Source of the DNA: Desulfoplanes formicivorans | GTDB taxonomy: Bacteria > Desulfobacterota > Desulfovibrionia > Desulfovibrionales > Desulfomicrobiaceae | DNA length: 64,000 nt | Assembly: GCF_001748225.1 (NCBI RefSeq) | Contig: NZ_BDFE01000020.1 | Span: 62,001 to 126,000 of the forward strand | Direction of reading: 5' to 3' | Shown here: positions 18,935 through 29,195 of the stretch, in pieces | Layout: each line of letters begins with the position of its first letter | Position numbering within the stretch: the stretch's first letter is position 1 | Made by a program: the position numbers and the translations under genes | The notes under the pieces: model-generated | What the model was told of the DNA's origin: nothing | What the model saw: only the letters and a program-made list of their open reading frames with translations | The model's database searches: none

Positions 18935-20734
18935 ATGTTTGTCAGAAAAAAACACAGTGATCTACCAAGGATTTTTTCTCCCTGGGTGGTCATCGGATCG
19001 TCGCTGATCCTGTTTGTCATTGTCACCGTACTCACGGTCATGAATATCAACCGACAGCGAGCCGCTACCTCCACGGTGCTTCTGGAAAAAGGCCAGGCAC
19101 TCATCAAGGCCCTGGAGGCGGGCTCGCGCATAGGGATGCGCGGCCGGTTTGCCCAGGGTATCCGGCTGAGTCATCTTCTGGAAGAGACAGCCAAGCTGCC
19201 GGGAGTGGATTTCATTGTGGTCACCAATCCCGAAGGCGGGATCATTGCGAGCAATGATTTCGACAGGATAGGAGCAACCTTCCTCCCCGGTCACGGGGAC
19301 AGGGTTGTGCCGTCCGAGCATCCCCAATGGTTCATGGACAAGGGGGCGGATGGAGCCTCCCTGTTTGTGGTATACAGTGAATTCCGACCCATCATGAAGG
19401 CCGGATTTCGGGAACATGCCCAGACCATGCGGGAGCGCTTTTTGGCCTTTTGTCCGGCGCGGCCTTCCCCGCCCCCCATGCATGGCGGCGTTGTTCACCC
19501 GGAAAAGATGTTCATCTACCTGGGGCTCAAGGCCACTTCCATGGAGGACGCCCAGAAAAGCGATCTCATGCATTCTGTAGTCATGTCCTGCATCGTCCTG
19601 TTTGTCGGTCTGGCTGGATTCATTTCCCTGTTCTGGGCCCAGAACCTGCGCGTTTCCCAAAGGCTGTTGAGCGATTCCAGGGCCTTTGCTTCCGAAGTGG
19701 TTGCTAATCTTCCCGAAGGACTTGTGGTTATGGGGCCGGATGGGGAAGTTTCCTTTGGGAATGAATCAGCCGTTGCCTTGTGTGCTCCTGAAACGACCAC
19801 AAGTGGCAACGCGGCCCAGACCGATACCTTGATGATTCCCGAGGAGATCCGTCCGGTCATTGATCGCCTGGAAACGGAACGGGTGGTCACGGAACAGGAG
19901 ATTGTGTGTACGTTTGAACACGATCGGGAGATCCCCCTTGGGGTCAGCGGTGCCAGGATCATTACCGAGGACGGCAGGTTCCTTGGCAAGATCATCATTT
20001 TGCGTGATCTGCGAGAGGTTCGGCGGTTGCAGCAAGAGGTCAAGCGCAAGGAAAAGCTGGCCGCCATAGGCAGCCTTGCTGCCGGGGTGGCCCACGAGAT
20101 CCGCAATCCCCTGAGTTCCATCAAGGGGTTTGCCACCTTGTTTCGGGCCCGGTTCGAACCGGAAAGCACGGAACACGGTGCCGCGGAAATCATGATCCAC
20201 GAGGTGGACCGGCTGAACCGGGTGGTTACCGAGCTCATCGAATACGCTCGACCTTCTCGTATTGCTGCCAGGGACACGGATCTGGGTACCATGATCAACC
20301 ATTCCCTTTCTCTTATCCAGCAGGATGTGCAACGCGCAGGCGTGCGTGTGGAAACGGATATCCCCGAGGATATTTCCCCGGTGTTCCTCGATCCGGACAG
20401 GATGCAGCAGTGTCTTTTGAATGTTTATCTGAATGCCGTTCAGGCCATGCCCCAAGGGGGTATCCTGCGCGTGGAGGGATTTCGTGCTCCGGATGGTCGA
20501 TTCGGCATGCGCATCAGCGACACGGGCAAGGGTATTCCTGCCCAGGATCTGCCCAAGATTTTTGATCCCTATTATACGACCAAAAATCGGGGAACCGGGT
20601 TGGGTCTGGCCATGGTGCTCAAGATCGTTGAAGCCCATGACGGCGAGATAAAGGTTGTTTCAAAAGAAGGGGAGGGGACGGTGATTACGATTATACTGCC
20701 TCAAAAAGGGGGCAGCGCAAGGCAGGTCACCTAG
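18935..20734 (+). CDS. zraS: ZraS-like sensor histidine kinase
   Basis: The 599-residue kinase has two membrane segments (about residues 20-42 and 212-235) flanking a periplasmic sensor domain, then a PAS-like domain (about 250-360), the phospho-acceptor GVAHEIRNPLSSIKG with His387, and an ATPase domain with NAVQAM, DTGKGI and GTGLGLAMV. It should sense envelope or metal stress and phosphorylate the sigma54 activator encoded next. The periplasmic domain contains a Pro/His-rich loop (RPSPPPMHGGVVH). The start lies 265 nt from divergent zraP. Confidence 0.88.
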   Translation: MFVRKKHSDLPRIFSPWVVIGSSLILFVIVTVLTVMNINRQRAATSTVLLEKGQALIKALEAGSRIGMRGRFAQGIRLSHLLEETAKLPGVDFIVVTNPEGGIIASNDFDRIGATFLPGHGDRVVPSEHPQWFMDKGADGASLFVVYSEFRPIMKAGFREHAQTMRERFLAFCPARPSPPPMHGGVVHPEKMFIYLGLKATSMEDAQKSDLMHSVVMSCIVLFVGLAGFISLFWAQNLRVSQRLLSDSRAFASEVVANLPEGLVVMGPDGEVSFGNESAVALCAPETTTSGNAAQTDTLMIPEEIRPVIDRLETERVVTEQEIVCTFEHDREIPLGVSGARIITEDGRFLGKIIILRDLREVRRLQQEVKRKEKLAAIGSLAAGVAHEIRNPLSSIKGFATLFRARFEPESTEHGAAEIMIHEVDRLNRVVTELIEYARPSRIAARDTDLGTMINHSLSLIQQDVQRAGVRVETDIPEDISPVFLDPDRMQQCLLNVYLNAVQAMPQGGILRVEGFRAPDGRFGMRISDTGKGIPAQDLPKIFDPYYTTKNRGTGLGLAMVLKIVEAHDGEIKVVSKEGEGTVITIILPQKGGSARQVT

Positions 20735-20851
20735 AAACGCGTCTGCAAAAGGGTTGTTTGGAATGTCTTGCTGCAAATACATGTCTGCTGTCCGTCATGT
20801 TTGTACATGAAGAAATATGTCAGGATGCAACCAGACCACGGGAATGCAATC

Positions 20852-22204
20852 ATGAATCCATCCATTTTGATCGTTGACGATGATTTTGCCCACCTGACCA
20901 TGCTCAGAACCATGCTCAAGGGGTGGGGGTATGATGTGGACGAAGCCGAAGACGGGAGCGTGGCCGTGGACAAGGTGACCAGCCGTCCCTATGATGGCGT
21001 GCTCATGGATGTGCGTATGGCCCATGTGGGCGGGATCGAGGCCTTGAAGGAGATCATGAAATTCAATCCGGCCATTCCCGTACTCATCATGACCGCATAT
21101 TCATCCGTGGAAACGGCTGTGGAAGCCCTCAAGGCAGGAGCCTACGACTACCTGACCAAACCCCTTGATTTTGATGAATTAAGACTCACCCTGGAACGGG
21201 CCATGGATCACACCCGACTTGTTTCCGAAAACAGGGAACTGCGTAAAATGCTTCCGGACAAGGGCACCGGCATGGTGGGAACAAGCGCTCCCATGAAGGA
21301 ACTCATGGAGACCATCGCCACGGTGGCTCCGAGCGATGCGACCATCCTGATCCAGGGAGAAAGCGGCACGGGCAAGGAGCTTGTGGCCAGGGCCATCCAT
21401 CAGAACAGCCGCAGAAAGGCCAAGCCCCTGGTTACGGTCAATTGCGCGGCCCTGACCGAGTCCCTGCTTGAATCAGAACTTTTCGGCCATGAAAAAGGGG
21501 CCTTTACCGGAGCGGACAAACGCCGTGATGGCCGGTTTGTACAAGCCCACAAGGGAACCCTGTTTCTGGACGAGATAGGCGAGGTGGCTCCCGGCGTTCA
21601 GGCCAAGCTGCTTCGGGCCCTGCAGGAAGGGGAAATCCAGCGGGTGGGCAGCGACAAGCCCATCATGGTCGATGTCCGGGTCATTGCGGCAACCAACCGG
21701 AATCTGCTGGAGGAGGTTCGGGACAAGCGGTTCAGGGAGGATCTGTACTATCGGCTCAATGTCATTTCCCTGGCTGTGCCTGCCCTGCGCCACCGCCCCG
21801 AGGACATCCCCCTGCTGGCCCAGTTTTTTCTCAAGCGATTCATGGAAAAGAATCACAAGCGCATCCGAGGGTTTTCCTCCAGGCTCATGGACCGGATGAT
21901 CCGCTATGATTGGCCGGGCAATGTCCGGGAACTGGAAAACGCAGTGGAACGGGCCGTGATCATGAGTACGGGAGAATTTATCACGGAAAGGGACATGCCC
22001 CTTCTTGCCTCGGATGCATCGGCGGATCAGGAGCGCCCTGTGGACGCTGGCGTGGACCTGGCCGGTCATTCCTTGGAAGAGATCGAACGACAAGCCATCA
22101 TGGCCACCATTGAGGCCACCGGGGGCAACAAGAGCGAGGCCGCGCGTCAGCTGGGCATTACCAGGGCAACCCTGCACAACAAGATGAAGAAATACGGGGT
22201 ATGA
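20852..22204 (+). CDS. zraR: Sigma54-dependent response regulator, ZraR/NtrC type
   Basis: The 450-residue regulator has a receiver domain (residues 1-120, DDD near 9-11 and the phospho-Asp in VLMDVRM), an AAA+ domain with Walker A GESGTGKE and the sigma54-contact motif GAFTGA, and a C-terminal Fis-type HTH ([20 protein letters not shown]). All catalytic motifs are intact. It follows the kinase by 117 nt. It probably activates the divergent zraP-like gene through the repeats at 18827-18883. ATG 20852 ([11 protein letters not shown]) is chosen over 20825. Confidence 0.93.
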   Translation: MNPSILIVDDDFAHLTMLRTMLKGWGYDVDEAEDGSVAVDKVTSRPYDGVLMDVRMAHVGGIEALKEIMKFNPAIPVLIMTAYSSVETAVEALKAGAYDYLTKPLDFDELRLTLERAMDHTRLVSENRELRKMLPDKGTGMVGTSAPMKELMETIATVAPSDATILIQGESGTGKELVARAIHQNSRRKAKPLVTVNCAALTESLLESELFGHEKGAFTGADKRRDGRFVQAHKGTLFLDEIGEVAPGVQAKLLRALQEGEIQRVGSDKPIMVDVRVIAATNRNLLEEVRDKRFREDLYYRLNVISLAVPALRHRPEDIPLLAQFFLKRFMEKNHKRIRGFSSRLMDRMIRYDWPGNVRELENAVERAVIMSTGEFITERDMPLLASDASADQERPVDAGVDLAGHSLEEIERQAIMATIEATGGNKSEAARQLGITRATLHNKMKKYGV

Positions 22205-22310
22205 CGACCACAAGGCCGGCATCGGCTGGTGGCCCCGATCCCTTGGCGGTAAGGGAAAATCAAACCCCGATGGTTCAAATCGTCCTTAACCTGCAACCCG
22301 GGAGTATCCC

Positions 22311-22823
22311 ATGCATGGACCGGTCATGGCCTTTTGGGTGGTCTGTCTGGTTATTGTGGTTTTGATCGTTTTTGTTCGACCCAGGATGAAGCCGCGCGGC
22401 AAACTGGCCTTGCCCAAAACCGTGGGGCTGAAGGTGGGGATTGACGATCTCAAGGCCGATCATCAGGGGTACGACCTCTATTATTGCGGGCGCAAGGCTG
22501 TTCCTTCGGCCATTTTGTTCGTACCTCAAGCGAGTACGATCCAGTGGATTCTTGTTGCTGAGAAACCGGGCGGGTGGAAGAAGATTGTTGATGAAGCCAT
22601 GTTTGCCGATCTTGTCGCCCGTATGCAGGATACGGACATGGGATCACGCACGCAGTTGAAGATGGTGCTTCCCCCGGGAGATATGCGGGGCCAAACGCGG
22701 GATCTCTGTCTTATCTACACGGCCGGCTCAACAGCTTGCTATCGCCAGGGAGAGGAAGAAACTACCTATGTCCTGCCGCCTGTGCCCGAGAGGGGCAAAC
22801 GGGATTATGACCGCAACAAGTAG
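22311..22823 (+). CDS. Hypothetical membrane-anchored protein
   Basis: I do not recognise this 170-residue protein. One membrane segment (about residues 7-23, FWVVCLVIVVLIVFV) is followed by RPRMKPRGK (positive-inside) and a soluble alpha/beta domain with YDLYYCGRKAVPSAILFVP. Two further Cys (DLCLIYTAGSTACYRQG) may be structural. It stands alone between the ZraR-like gene and the terminator near 22985. The start at 22311 follows CGGGAG with suitable spacing. Confidence 0.65.
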   Translation: MHGPVMAFWVVCLVIVVLIVFVRPRMKPRGKLALPKTVGLKVGIDDLKADHQGYDLYYCGRKAVPSAILFVPQASTIQWILVAEKPGGWKKIVDEAMFADLVARMQDTDMGSRTQLKMVLPPGDMRGQTRDLCLIYTAGSTACYRQGEEETTYVLPPVPERGKRDYDRNK

Positions 22824-22968
22824 AATATGTCTGTTACAAGGCTTTTTTCAGAAGGAAGAAGGTGTCAGGTCCTGTCCTTTTTGCGTGACCACGTCTTTTC
22901 TCAGGGCCTGAAAGAAGGGCCTCATGACACGGACAAAAAGTTTCATGCAAAGGTTGTATCCCATCAAG

Positions 22969-23003
22969 AAAGGCCGCCTCACGGAGACGTGAGGCGGCCT
23001 TTT
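22969..23003. terminator. Bidirectional terminator between convergent 22311-22823 gene and fdhB
   Basis: AAAGGCCGCCTCACG, loop GAGA, and CGTGAGGCGGCCTTTT form a 15-bp stem with A-run on one side and T-run on the other, so it can work on both strands. It lies 20 bases past the fdhB stop. Confidence 0.88.
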
Positions 23004-23023
23004 CAGGTCGGTTCGGCAATCAT

Positions 23024-23764
23024 TCATGTTTTCTGAACCATGGCCTGGAAAGGAGCACCTATTTTGGCAAAGAACTCCTTCCTGTTGAGCGGTCCGGGGA
23101 GGTGTTGGGCGTCGGCCACCACCATCGCACCGTAGTTGCTGGGATCATCCGTGATCAGGTAGATGGCATTAACGGAATCTGCATCCACAAGCTGGGCCTT
23201 GGGGAATTCCTGCCTGACGGCGGTCAGCCGTTCCCGGGCCAGTTTGAGCATCTCTTCCCGTTCGCCGAAGTTCATGGTTCCTGTGGGGCAGGTGGCCACG
23301 CACATGGGCACAAGACCGTTGCGGACCCTGTCAAAGCACATGTCGCATTTGACAATGGCTCCGGTTCCCGCGTTGCGGCGGGGGATATCGTACGGGCAGG
23401 CTTCGCGGATTTCCTGAAACACCTCTTGGGAGAGCTGTTTGGTCAACTCCGTGTACAGGATGGCGCCAGTTGTTTCGTCCTGGATAATGGCTCCGGGCAG
23501 ATAGTCATCGGCCACATATTTACAGGGTGCGTCAATGCAGTGCCTGCACTGATCCGGAAAGAAATTCCAGACCACCCGGTCGCCTTGGAGGTATTCATGG
23601 AACCGGACGATTTTGTAGTTGAAGGGATTGAGATCCGGAGGATTCTGATGGGTCCCCTGTTGTTTGGTTTTGACTGCCGGGAGTTCGTGCCATTCCTTGC
23701 AGGCAACCTGGCATCCCCGACACGCGGTGCAGCGCGAGGTATCGATAAAGAATGCTTTGGGCAT
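23024..23764 (-). CDS. fdhB: Formate dehydrogenase iron-sulfur (beta) subunit
   Basis: The 246-residue product has the cysteine pattern of four [4Fe-4S] clusters: CTACRGCQVAC, CRHCIDAPC, CDMCFDR and CVATCPTGTM with CPYD. It resembles the periplasmic FdhB of Desulfovibrio, which relays electrons from the molybdo/tungsto-pterin subunit to a c-type cytochrome. It lacks a signal peptide and probably crosses the membrane folded with the TAT-tagged alpha subunit. No gamma (cytochrome b) gene follows. It is 61 nt downstream of fdhA. Confidence 0.92.
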   Translation of the reverse strand: MPKAFFIDTSRCTACRGCQVACKEWHELPAVKTKQQGTHQNPPDLNPFNYKIVRFHEYLQGDRVVWNFFPDQCRHCIDAPCKYVADDYLPGAIIQDETTGAILYTELTKQLSQEVFQEIREACPYDIPRRNAGTGAIVKCDMCFDRVRNGLVPMCVATCPTGTMNFGEREEMLKLARERLTAVRQEFPKAQLVDADSVNAIYLITDDPSNYGAMVVADAQHLPGPLNRKEFFAKIGAPFQAMVQKT

Positions 23765-23825
23765 TTTCTTACTCCTTGTTCATGAAACGGGCATTGCCTG
23801 TTTCGTCAGGGTATGTGTCTACGGG

Positions 23826-26800
23826 TTAGATATCCAGTTCCTTGATGGACTTGGCCTTTCTCACGTTGACAAGACATGCCTTGTACTCGGGAATGGTGGT
23901 GTTGGGATCACCTACCGACGGAGTCAGTCGGTTGGTGGAGTCGCCACATCCCGGAGTGGTCCAGCCGAAACAGAAGGGCATACCCACTTCGTGGACCGTT
24001 TTGCCCTGGATTGTAAGAGGACGCATGCGCACCGTGACCATGGCGATGGCCTCGACCCGCCCGCGAATGCTTTCAACAATAACGGGATCACCGTTCTTGA
24101 TCCCCTTTTCTTCAGCCAGTTGTGGGCTCATTTCCACATACAGCTGGGGTTCGGCCTCAAGCAGGACCGGGGTGTTTCTGGTTTCGCCCCCACCACACCA
24201 GTGTTCGGTCATGCTGTAGGTGGTCAGGACAATGGGGAACCGTTTATCACCGGGCGCGGCCAGTTTGTCCATTTCACCGTCAAAGATGACTGCGCAGGGA
24301 TTGTTGAGCTGGCGCGAAAAGGGATGCTTTTTGACCGGTGTTTCAACCGGCTCGTAATGCTCGGGAAAAGGACCTTCGACACGACCCGGACCAAAGAGTT
24401 GGCCGTGGCCTTCCTTGTGCATGATAAAGGGATATCTCCCCTTGCCCGTTGCCAGAGGCGGCCAGCCGCCATCAGGCACATCGCCGATCCACTTGGAGCC
24501 GTCCCAGCGTATGACCGCCTTGTCCGGTGCCCACGGCTGACCGTTTTTGTCCACAGAGGCCCTGTTGTACAGGATCCTTCGGTTGACGGGCCAGCACCAG
24601 GAGTAATTGGGGTAGAGACCGATGTTGGCCTGTTCCGGTGTCTGGGACCAGTCTCGCCGTTTGGATTTATTGTATTTTCTGCCGAGTTCTTCCTCGGTGT
24701 AGCCACCGGCATAGAGCCAGTTGAGGGAGACCGTTGACCCGTCGTCCTTCAAGGCCGTGAAACTGGGTACCTGCTGGCCTTTTTTATACAGTTTTCCATT
24801 GATCATGGTGTCCCTGGTGAACCAGCCGTTGCATTTCTGGGCGACCTTCTCGGGATCATAATAGGCCGGGAAGTCAAGATTGAGCAACGGCTCGGGATAG
24901 GTGCCACCTTCCTTGCGGTAGAGGTTTCTGACGGCATTGGTGATCTTGACGCACATGTCGCCCAGGGACAGGCATTGGCCCTGGGGTTTGGTGGCCTGGT
25001 AATGCCAGAGTTGCCAGCGCCCGCTGTTGGTGATGGACCCTGCCTTTTCCGCACGGTTTGCCGAAGGAAGCAGGAAACATTCGGTTTTGATGGTTGCCGG
25101 ATCGACTCCCGGGCGACGCCAGAAGTCGGTGGATTCGGTATGGTGGACTTCGGCAAAACAGGCCCAGTCGAGGTTTTCCAGTGCTTTGCGGACCTTGTTG
25201 GTGTTGGGAACACTCTGGGCCGGGTTGGTACCCCAGATGAAGCCGCCTTTTATTTTATTGTTGTACATGCGGTCAAAGATATACAGGTAGGAATAGTTCC
25301 CATCGTCATCGGCTTTAGGGATCCAGTTGTATCCGAAGCCGTTTTCTTTGGTTCCCTTGTCACCATACCATCCCTTGAGGAGGCTGACCATATAGGCTGG
25401 CCTGTGCTGCCACCAATTGGCACTCTGAGGATCGTTGCTCACGGGGGTACAGGCCTTGTTGTAGGCTTCCAGGGAATCCCACCTAGCCTTGGGCATGGGA
25501 AGGTAGCCCGGAAGGATATGCCAGAGAATACAATGGTCAGTGGAACCCTGGACGTTGGGTTCGCCGCGCAAGGCCTCAATGCCACCGCCAGCCACACCGA
25601 TGTTTCCGAGAAGAAGTTGGATCAGGGCGCTGGCACGGATGTTCTGGACTCCCACACTGTGCTGGGTCCAGCCCAATGCGTAGCAAATGGCGCCCGCCTT
25701 GCCCTTTTTGCCCGTTGCGCCAAATGTTTTCCAGACCTTGAGCAGGTTCTCCTGTGAAACTCCGGTGATGCTTGAAACCTTTTTCAGGGAGTACCTGGAG
25801 TAGTGGTCCTTCATCAGCTGGAAGACGCACCGTTTGTCCTGCAGGGTCCTGTCGCGCAGGGGAACGCCGTTTTCGTCCTTTTTGAACGCCCAGGTGGTCT
25901 TGTCGTAGATGCGTTTGTCGGCGTTGTACCCGGAGAACATGCCGTTTTTGAATTTGAAGCCGTCGTCAACAATAAAGGATGCGTTGGTGTACTCGGCAAC
26001 GTATTCCTTGAAATACAGGTTTTCTTCAATGATGTAATTGATGAAGCCACCAAGAAAGGCGAGGTCTGTGCCGGATCTCAGAGGTATATGAAAGTCGCAC
26101 CGTGCCGATGTTCGGGAAAATTTCGGGTCCACGTGGATGAGCTTGGCTCCCCTGTCCTTGGCGCGGAGGATCCACTTGAAACTCACGGGATGGTGCTCGG
26201 CAGCGTTGCTGCCCATGATGAAGATACAGTCAGAATTTTTGAGATCGATCCAGTGATTGGTCATTGCGCCACGTCCGAACGACTCTGCCAGAGCCGCAAC
26301 CGTTGCGCTGTGTCAGATGCGTGCCTGGTGGTCGAAGTGGACCAGACCAAGCCCCCGCACCGCCTGATGCACAAGGGCGCATTCCTCGTTGTCCATGATG
26401 GAACAACCGAGATGAAAAATGGATTCGACCCGGTTGACAGTCTGCCCCTTGGCATTGACTCGTTTGAAATCCCTGTCACGAGTGTCCTTGATCTTTCGGG
26501 CCAGCTTCTCCAGGATCCATTCCCAGCTTTTTTCTTCCCAATGGTCACTGTAAGGGGCGCGGTACATGGGTTTAAGTAATCTGTGGTGACTGTTGATCAT
26601 GGAAAGCTGGGCTGCGCCCTTGGCGCACAGGGAACCTTCGCTTATGGGGTAGTCCGGATCACCTTCGGTACTGACTATTCTGCCGTCCTTGACGTGGGCA
26701 ATGTAGTGGCAGGTGACAGCGCAGAAGGGGCAGATGGACACGACTTCTTTGGCTCCATCGATCTTCATCCCGGCGGCATAGGCCTTGATCGGTTTCAGGC

Positions 26801-26879
26801 TGATCCCCAACTGGCTCAAGGGAAGCATGGCCATGCCCATCCCCACCAGTTTCAAGAAACCTCGACGTGTACATACCAT
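23826..26879 (-). CDS. fdhA: Formate dehydrogenase alpha subunit, selenocysteine-containing, TAT-exported
   Basis: The 1017-residue enzyme is encoded across an in-frame TGA (26313-26315; residue 189) in the context HFDHQARI-Sec-HSATVAALAESFGRGAM, the standard Sec site of formate dehydrogenases. Upstream are a twin-arginine signal (CTRRGFLKLVG), the [4Fe-4S] motif CPFCAVTCHYIAHVKDG, and downstream the molybdopterin domains (IFIMGSNAAEHHPVSFKW). It oxidises formate or reduces CO2 in the periplasm with Mo or W bis-pterin. ATG 26879 has AGGAGGTC at 8 nt. Reading TGA as stop would split the gene into 188- and 812-residue frames, which is wrong. Confidence 0.96.
26279..26297 (-). promoter_or_regulatory. 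SECIS-like hairpin of fdhA
   Basis: Counting the first base after TGA as 1, bases 16-23 (GCGGCTCT) pair with 27-34 (AGAGTCGT) through eight pairs, two of them G-U, around a 3-nt loop GGC at 24-26. The position fits bacterial SECIS elements, which lie within the coding sequence just after UGA and present a G in the apical loop to SelB. The same geometry is found after the UGA at 40289. Confidence 0.7.
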
Positions 26880-27406
26880 TTGTTGTGACCTCCTGGAGCT
26901 TGTGTACATGATACAAAGGCCTGACAATCCTTGCTGGTTTGTCCGGCCATGTGCCGAACCATGGTCATTTTTATGATCTTAAATGGCATAAGAAAATGTT
27001 TTGTGTCAACTTTTTTTATGAAAAAAACAAGTAAAGTCGATATGTTATATCAAGCATACATAATGTCTTTTCTGGCAGAAAACTCTGGATAATATGTTTG
27101 AAATGATTTACATAATAGATTCTTTCTGCCTGAACCCACAACAGGTTGAGCCGGAGTTTGTTCCTGACCGACAATGCAGATGAAAATGGGAGCTTTTCCC
27201 AGCATGCAATGTCTTTGAACAGATTCGGGTTGGGGAAATCCAGACAGGCCAATACCGGGAGGTATCCGCGGCCCATTGGGTTGGATCAAATACTTTTGCA
27301 CCCAATGTTTTAACTACTTAAAAAGATAATTTAAATCGTTTTTTGTCAGTGCATGAAAAGGGGAAATCCGAGATTGTCTCGGGAACATGCAAGGAGGGGC
27401 GGAACA
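26880..27406. other. AT-rich divergent intergenic region, fdhA / fmdE-like gene
   Basis: This 527-base stretch between divergent fdhA and the FmdE-like gene holds no gene that I can support. It is much richer in A and T than its surroundings near 26980-27130. A short palindrome GATAT-GTT-ATATC (27039-27051) could be a regulator site. I find no -24/-12 element on either strand. Confidence 0.5.
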
Positions 27407-28060
27407 GTGGGCGCGCATTCTCATTCAGACTCTTTTTCGTATCGTCCCATCGGGAAGTACGATTTTGAGGAATTCATAGACATGGCCATCAGATTCCATA
27501 ATTACCCGGCCCCGGGTTTGCTGGTGGGCGGCTACATGGTGGAAGAGGCAAAACGGCAGATTCCCCGGGGAGTTCTCTACGAGGCCATCGCAGAAACCGG
27601 TTGGTGTCTGCCCGATGCTGTACAGATGCTTACTCCGTGCACCATTGGTAATGGTTGGCTGCGCGTCGTCCACCATGGGGTCTATGGCCTTGTTTTGTAT
27701 GACAAGTTCACGGGAGAAGGGATCAGGGTGTGGCTCGATATTGCCAAATTTCCCAAGGATTCCGAAATCAGAACCTGGTATCTGAAACTCAGGCCCAAAA
27801 TAGAACAGGATTCCGACAGGCTGCGCCATGAAATAGGCATGCTGGGTTCTGACATCCTGTCATCAGGCCCGGTGAAGGTTAGAAAGCAACATTTGGGAAA
27901 GCGCAGCAAGGGAAGAATTGTCATCTGTCCCGGTTGCGGCGAAGCTTATCCCGCCAAGGATGGTAATGTTTGCAAGATCTGCCAGGGAAATACCTTGTAT
28001 GAACCCATGCCCGGCATGCCCAAGGGTGGGTTCCTGACAGGCTCCCATCCGGAAGCCTGA
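27407..28060 (+). CDS. FmdE family protein with C-terminal zinc ribbon
   Basis: The 217-residue product has the FmdE domain (about residues 20-130): FHNYPAPGLLVGGYMVEEA, DAVQMLTPCTIGNGWLRVV and YGLVLYDKFTGEG, with the Cys and His usual for the metal site, then a zinc ribbon CPGCGEAYPAKDGNVCKIC. FmdE is named after formylmethanofuran dehydrogenase, but in non-methanogens its role is unknown; it is often near molybdenum/tungsten enzymes. The start is GTG 27407, with AAGGAGGGG at 7 nt; an ATG at 27353 is in frame but has no such site. It is divergent from the formate dehydrogenase. Confidence 0.82.
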   Translation: MGAHSHSDSFSYRPIGKYDFEEFIDMAIRFHNYPAPGLLVGGYMVEEAKRQIPRGVLYEAIAETGWCLPDAVQMLTPCTIGNGWLRVVHHGVYGLVLYDKFTGEGIRVWLDIAKFPKDSEIRTWYLKLRPKIEQDSDRLRHEIGMLGSDILSSGPVKVRKQHLGKRSKGRIVICPGCGEAYPAKDGNVCKICQGNTLYEPMPGMPKGGFLTGSHPEA

Positions 28061-28085
28061 TACAGCCTGCAAGGCCCCTTTGACC

Positions 28086-28124
28086 AAAAAAACCGTGCCC
28101 GGAAAAATCCGCGCACGGTTTTTG
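28086..28124 (+). terminator. Intrinsic terminator after FmdE-like gene
   Basis: AAAAACCGTGC pairs with GCACGGTTTTT; the loop CCGGAAAAATCCGC itself has a CGG/CCG stem. A T-run follows. It lies 25 bases past the stop. Confidence 0.85.
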
Positions 28125-28218
28125 TTTGAAAAACTTTTTGCCCTGTGATTTTGGGTGATCCGGGATCCACCTAAAAAACTCTGTTTGTGGCACATATATC
28201 CTTGGCGTTCCCAACAAG

Positions 28219-28262
28219 ACTCCTCAGGCTTTTTTCTCCAACAAGGAGGTGCCCTCTGGAGT
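28219..28262 (+). other. Possible structured leader of NifX-permease mRNA
   Basis: The nested arms ACTCC/GGAGT, AGGC/GCCCT and CTCC-AACAA-GGAG form a 3-part hairpin about 120 bases before the start codon. The 322-base gap (28061-28382) otherwise holds only the terminator at 28086. I know no riboswitch class with this layout. Confidence 0.3.
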
Positions 28263-28382
28263 TCAAACGGAGAATCGAAAGCCCCCATTGCATACTCTTT
28301 GCTTGCTGTTGTTTCTGTCTGGGGATAATTGTTCAATAAAGCGCAGTGGTTCGCGTGACACAAGCAGAGACCCGAGGTTTTC

Positions 28383-29195
28383 ATGAAAATAGCTGTTCCA
28401 AGTACCCGGCCTGATCTGACGGGGGCGGTGGCTTCAAAGATTGGTACTGCCCGTTATCTTCTGGTGATCGAGACCGACGACATGTCGTTTGAAGTCTTGG
28501 ACGGACCTCAACATGATTCCGGTCCCGGGGCCGGAATCACGGCCATTTCCCTGGTGGTGAATCGGAGTGCTCGGGTTATTCTGGTGGGGCACGTTGCCCC
28601 GCATATTGTTGATGCCCTGAAAAAACAGGGGATTCAGGTTGTCACGCAGATTACGGGAAACGTGGCCGAAGCTGTAAACAAGTATCTGGGTGCTTGTCTG
28701 GTACAGCATGAACCAGGAGAGCATGATGGTGTGGGGGTGGAACCTGCGGTCCGGGATACCTCCTCTTCAAAAAAATCCCTATGGGCCCATGCCCTGAAAA
28801 AAGGGGGACGCCAGTTTTATGCCCTGCTGCCAAGGCTTGTGGGAGTGATCCTTGTTCTTGGGCTGGTGCGCGGATGCGTGTCCGAGGAAGTCCTTTTTTC
28901 CCTGTTTCCGGGCAAGGTGGTTCTGGATTCCCTGTGGGGAGCTTTTTTGGGCAGTGTCCTGGCAGGCAATGCTGTCAACAGTTACGTCATTGCCAAGGGG
29001 CTTCTTGGTGCGGGAGTGGGTCTGTCTGCTGTCACGGCCATGATGCTTGCCTGGGTGGGGGTCGGGGTTATCCAGTTGCCTGCGGAATCTGCGGCCATGG
29101 GAATGCGTTTTGCCGTGGTGCGCAATTTTGCAGGATTTGTCATGGCTGTTGTTTTGTCCTTTGCGGTCATTTTCTGGCCGGGAGGAGGGATATGA
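28383..29195 (+). CDS. NifX/NifB-type metal-cluster domain fused to N-terminal half of a permease
   Basis: The 270-residue product joins two modules. Residues 1-105 (MKIAVPSTRPDLTGAVASKI, then VILVGHVAPHIVDALKKQGI) fit the dinitrogenase FeMo-co/NifX fold. After a linker, residues 140-268 contain about four membrane segments, including SLWGAFLGSVLAGNAVNSYV and MMLAWVGVGVIQLPAESAA, like one half of a COG0701/ArsP-type permease. The second half is the next gene, whose ATG overlaps this stop (ATGA). The complex may move a metal, oxyanion or thiolate while the soluble domain senses it; the substrate is unknown. Confidence 0.6.
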   Translation: MKIAVPSTRPDLTGAVASKIGTARYLLVIETDDMSFEVLDGPQHDSGPGAGITAISLVVNRSARVILVGHVAPHIVDALKKQGIQVVTQITGNVAEAVNKYLGACLVQHEPGEHDGVGVEPAVRDTSSSKKSLWAHALKKGGRQFYALLPRLVGVILVLGLVRGCVSEEVLFSLFPGKVVLDSLWGAFLGSVLAGNAVNSYVIAKGLLGAGVGLSAVTAMMLAWVGVGVIQLPAESAAMGMRFAVVRNFAGFVMAVVLSFAVIFWPGGGI

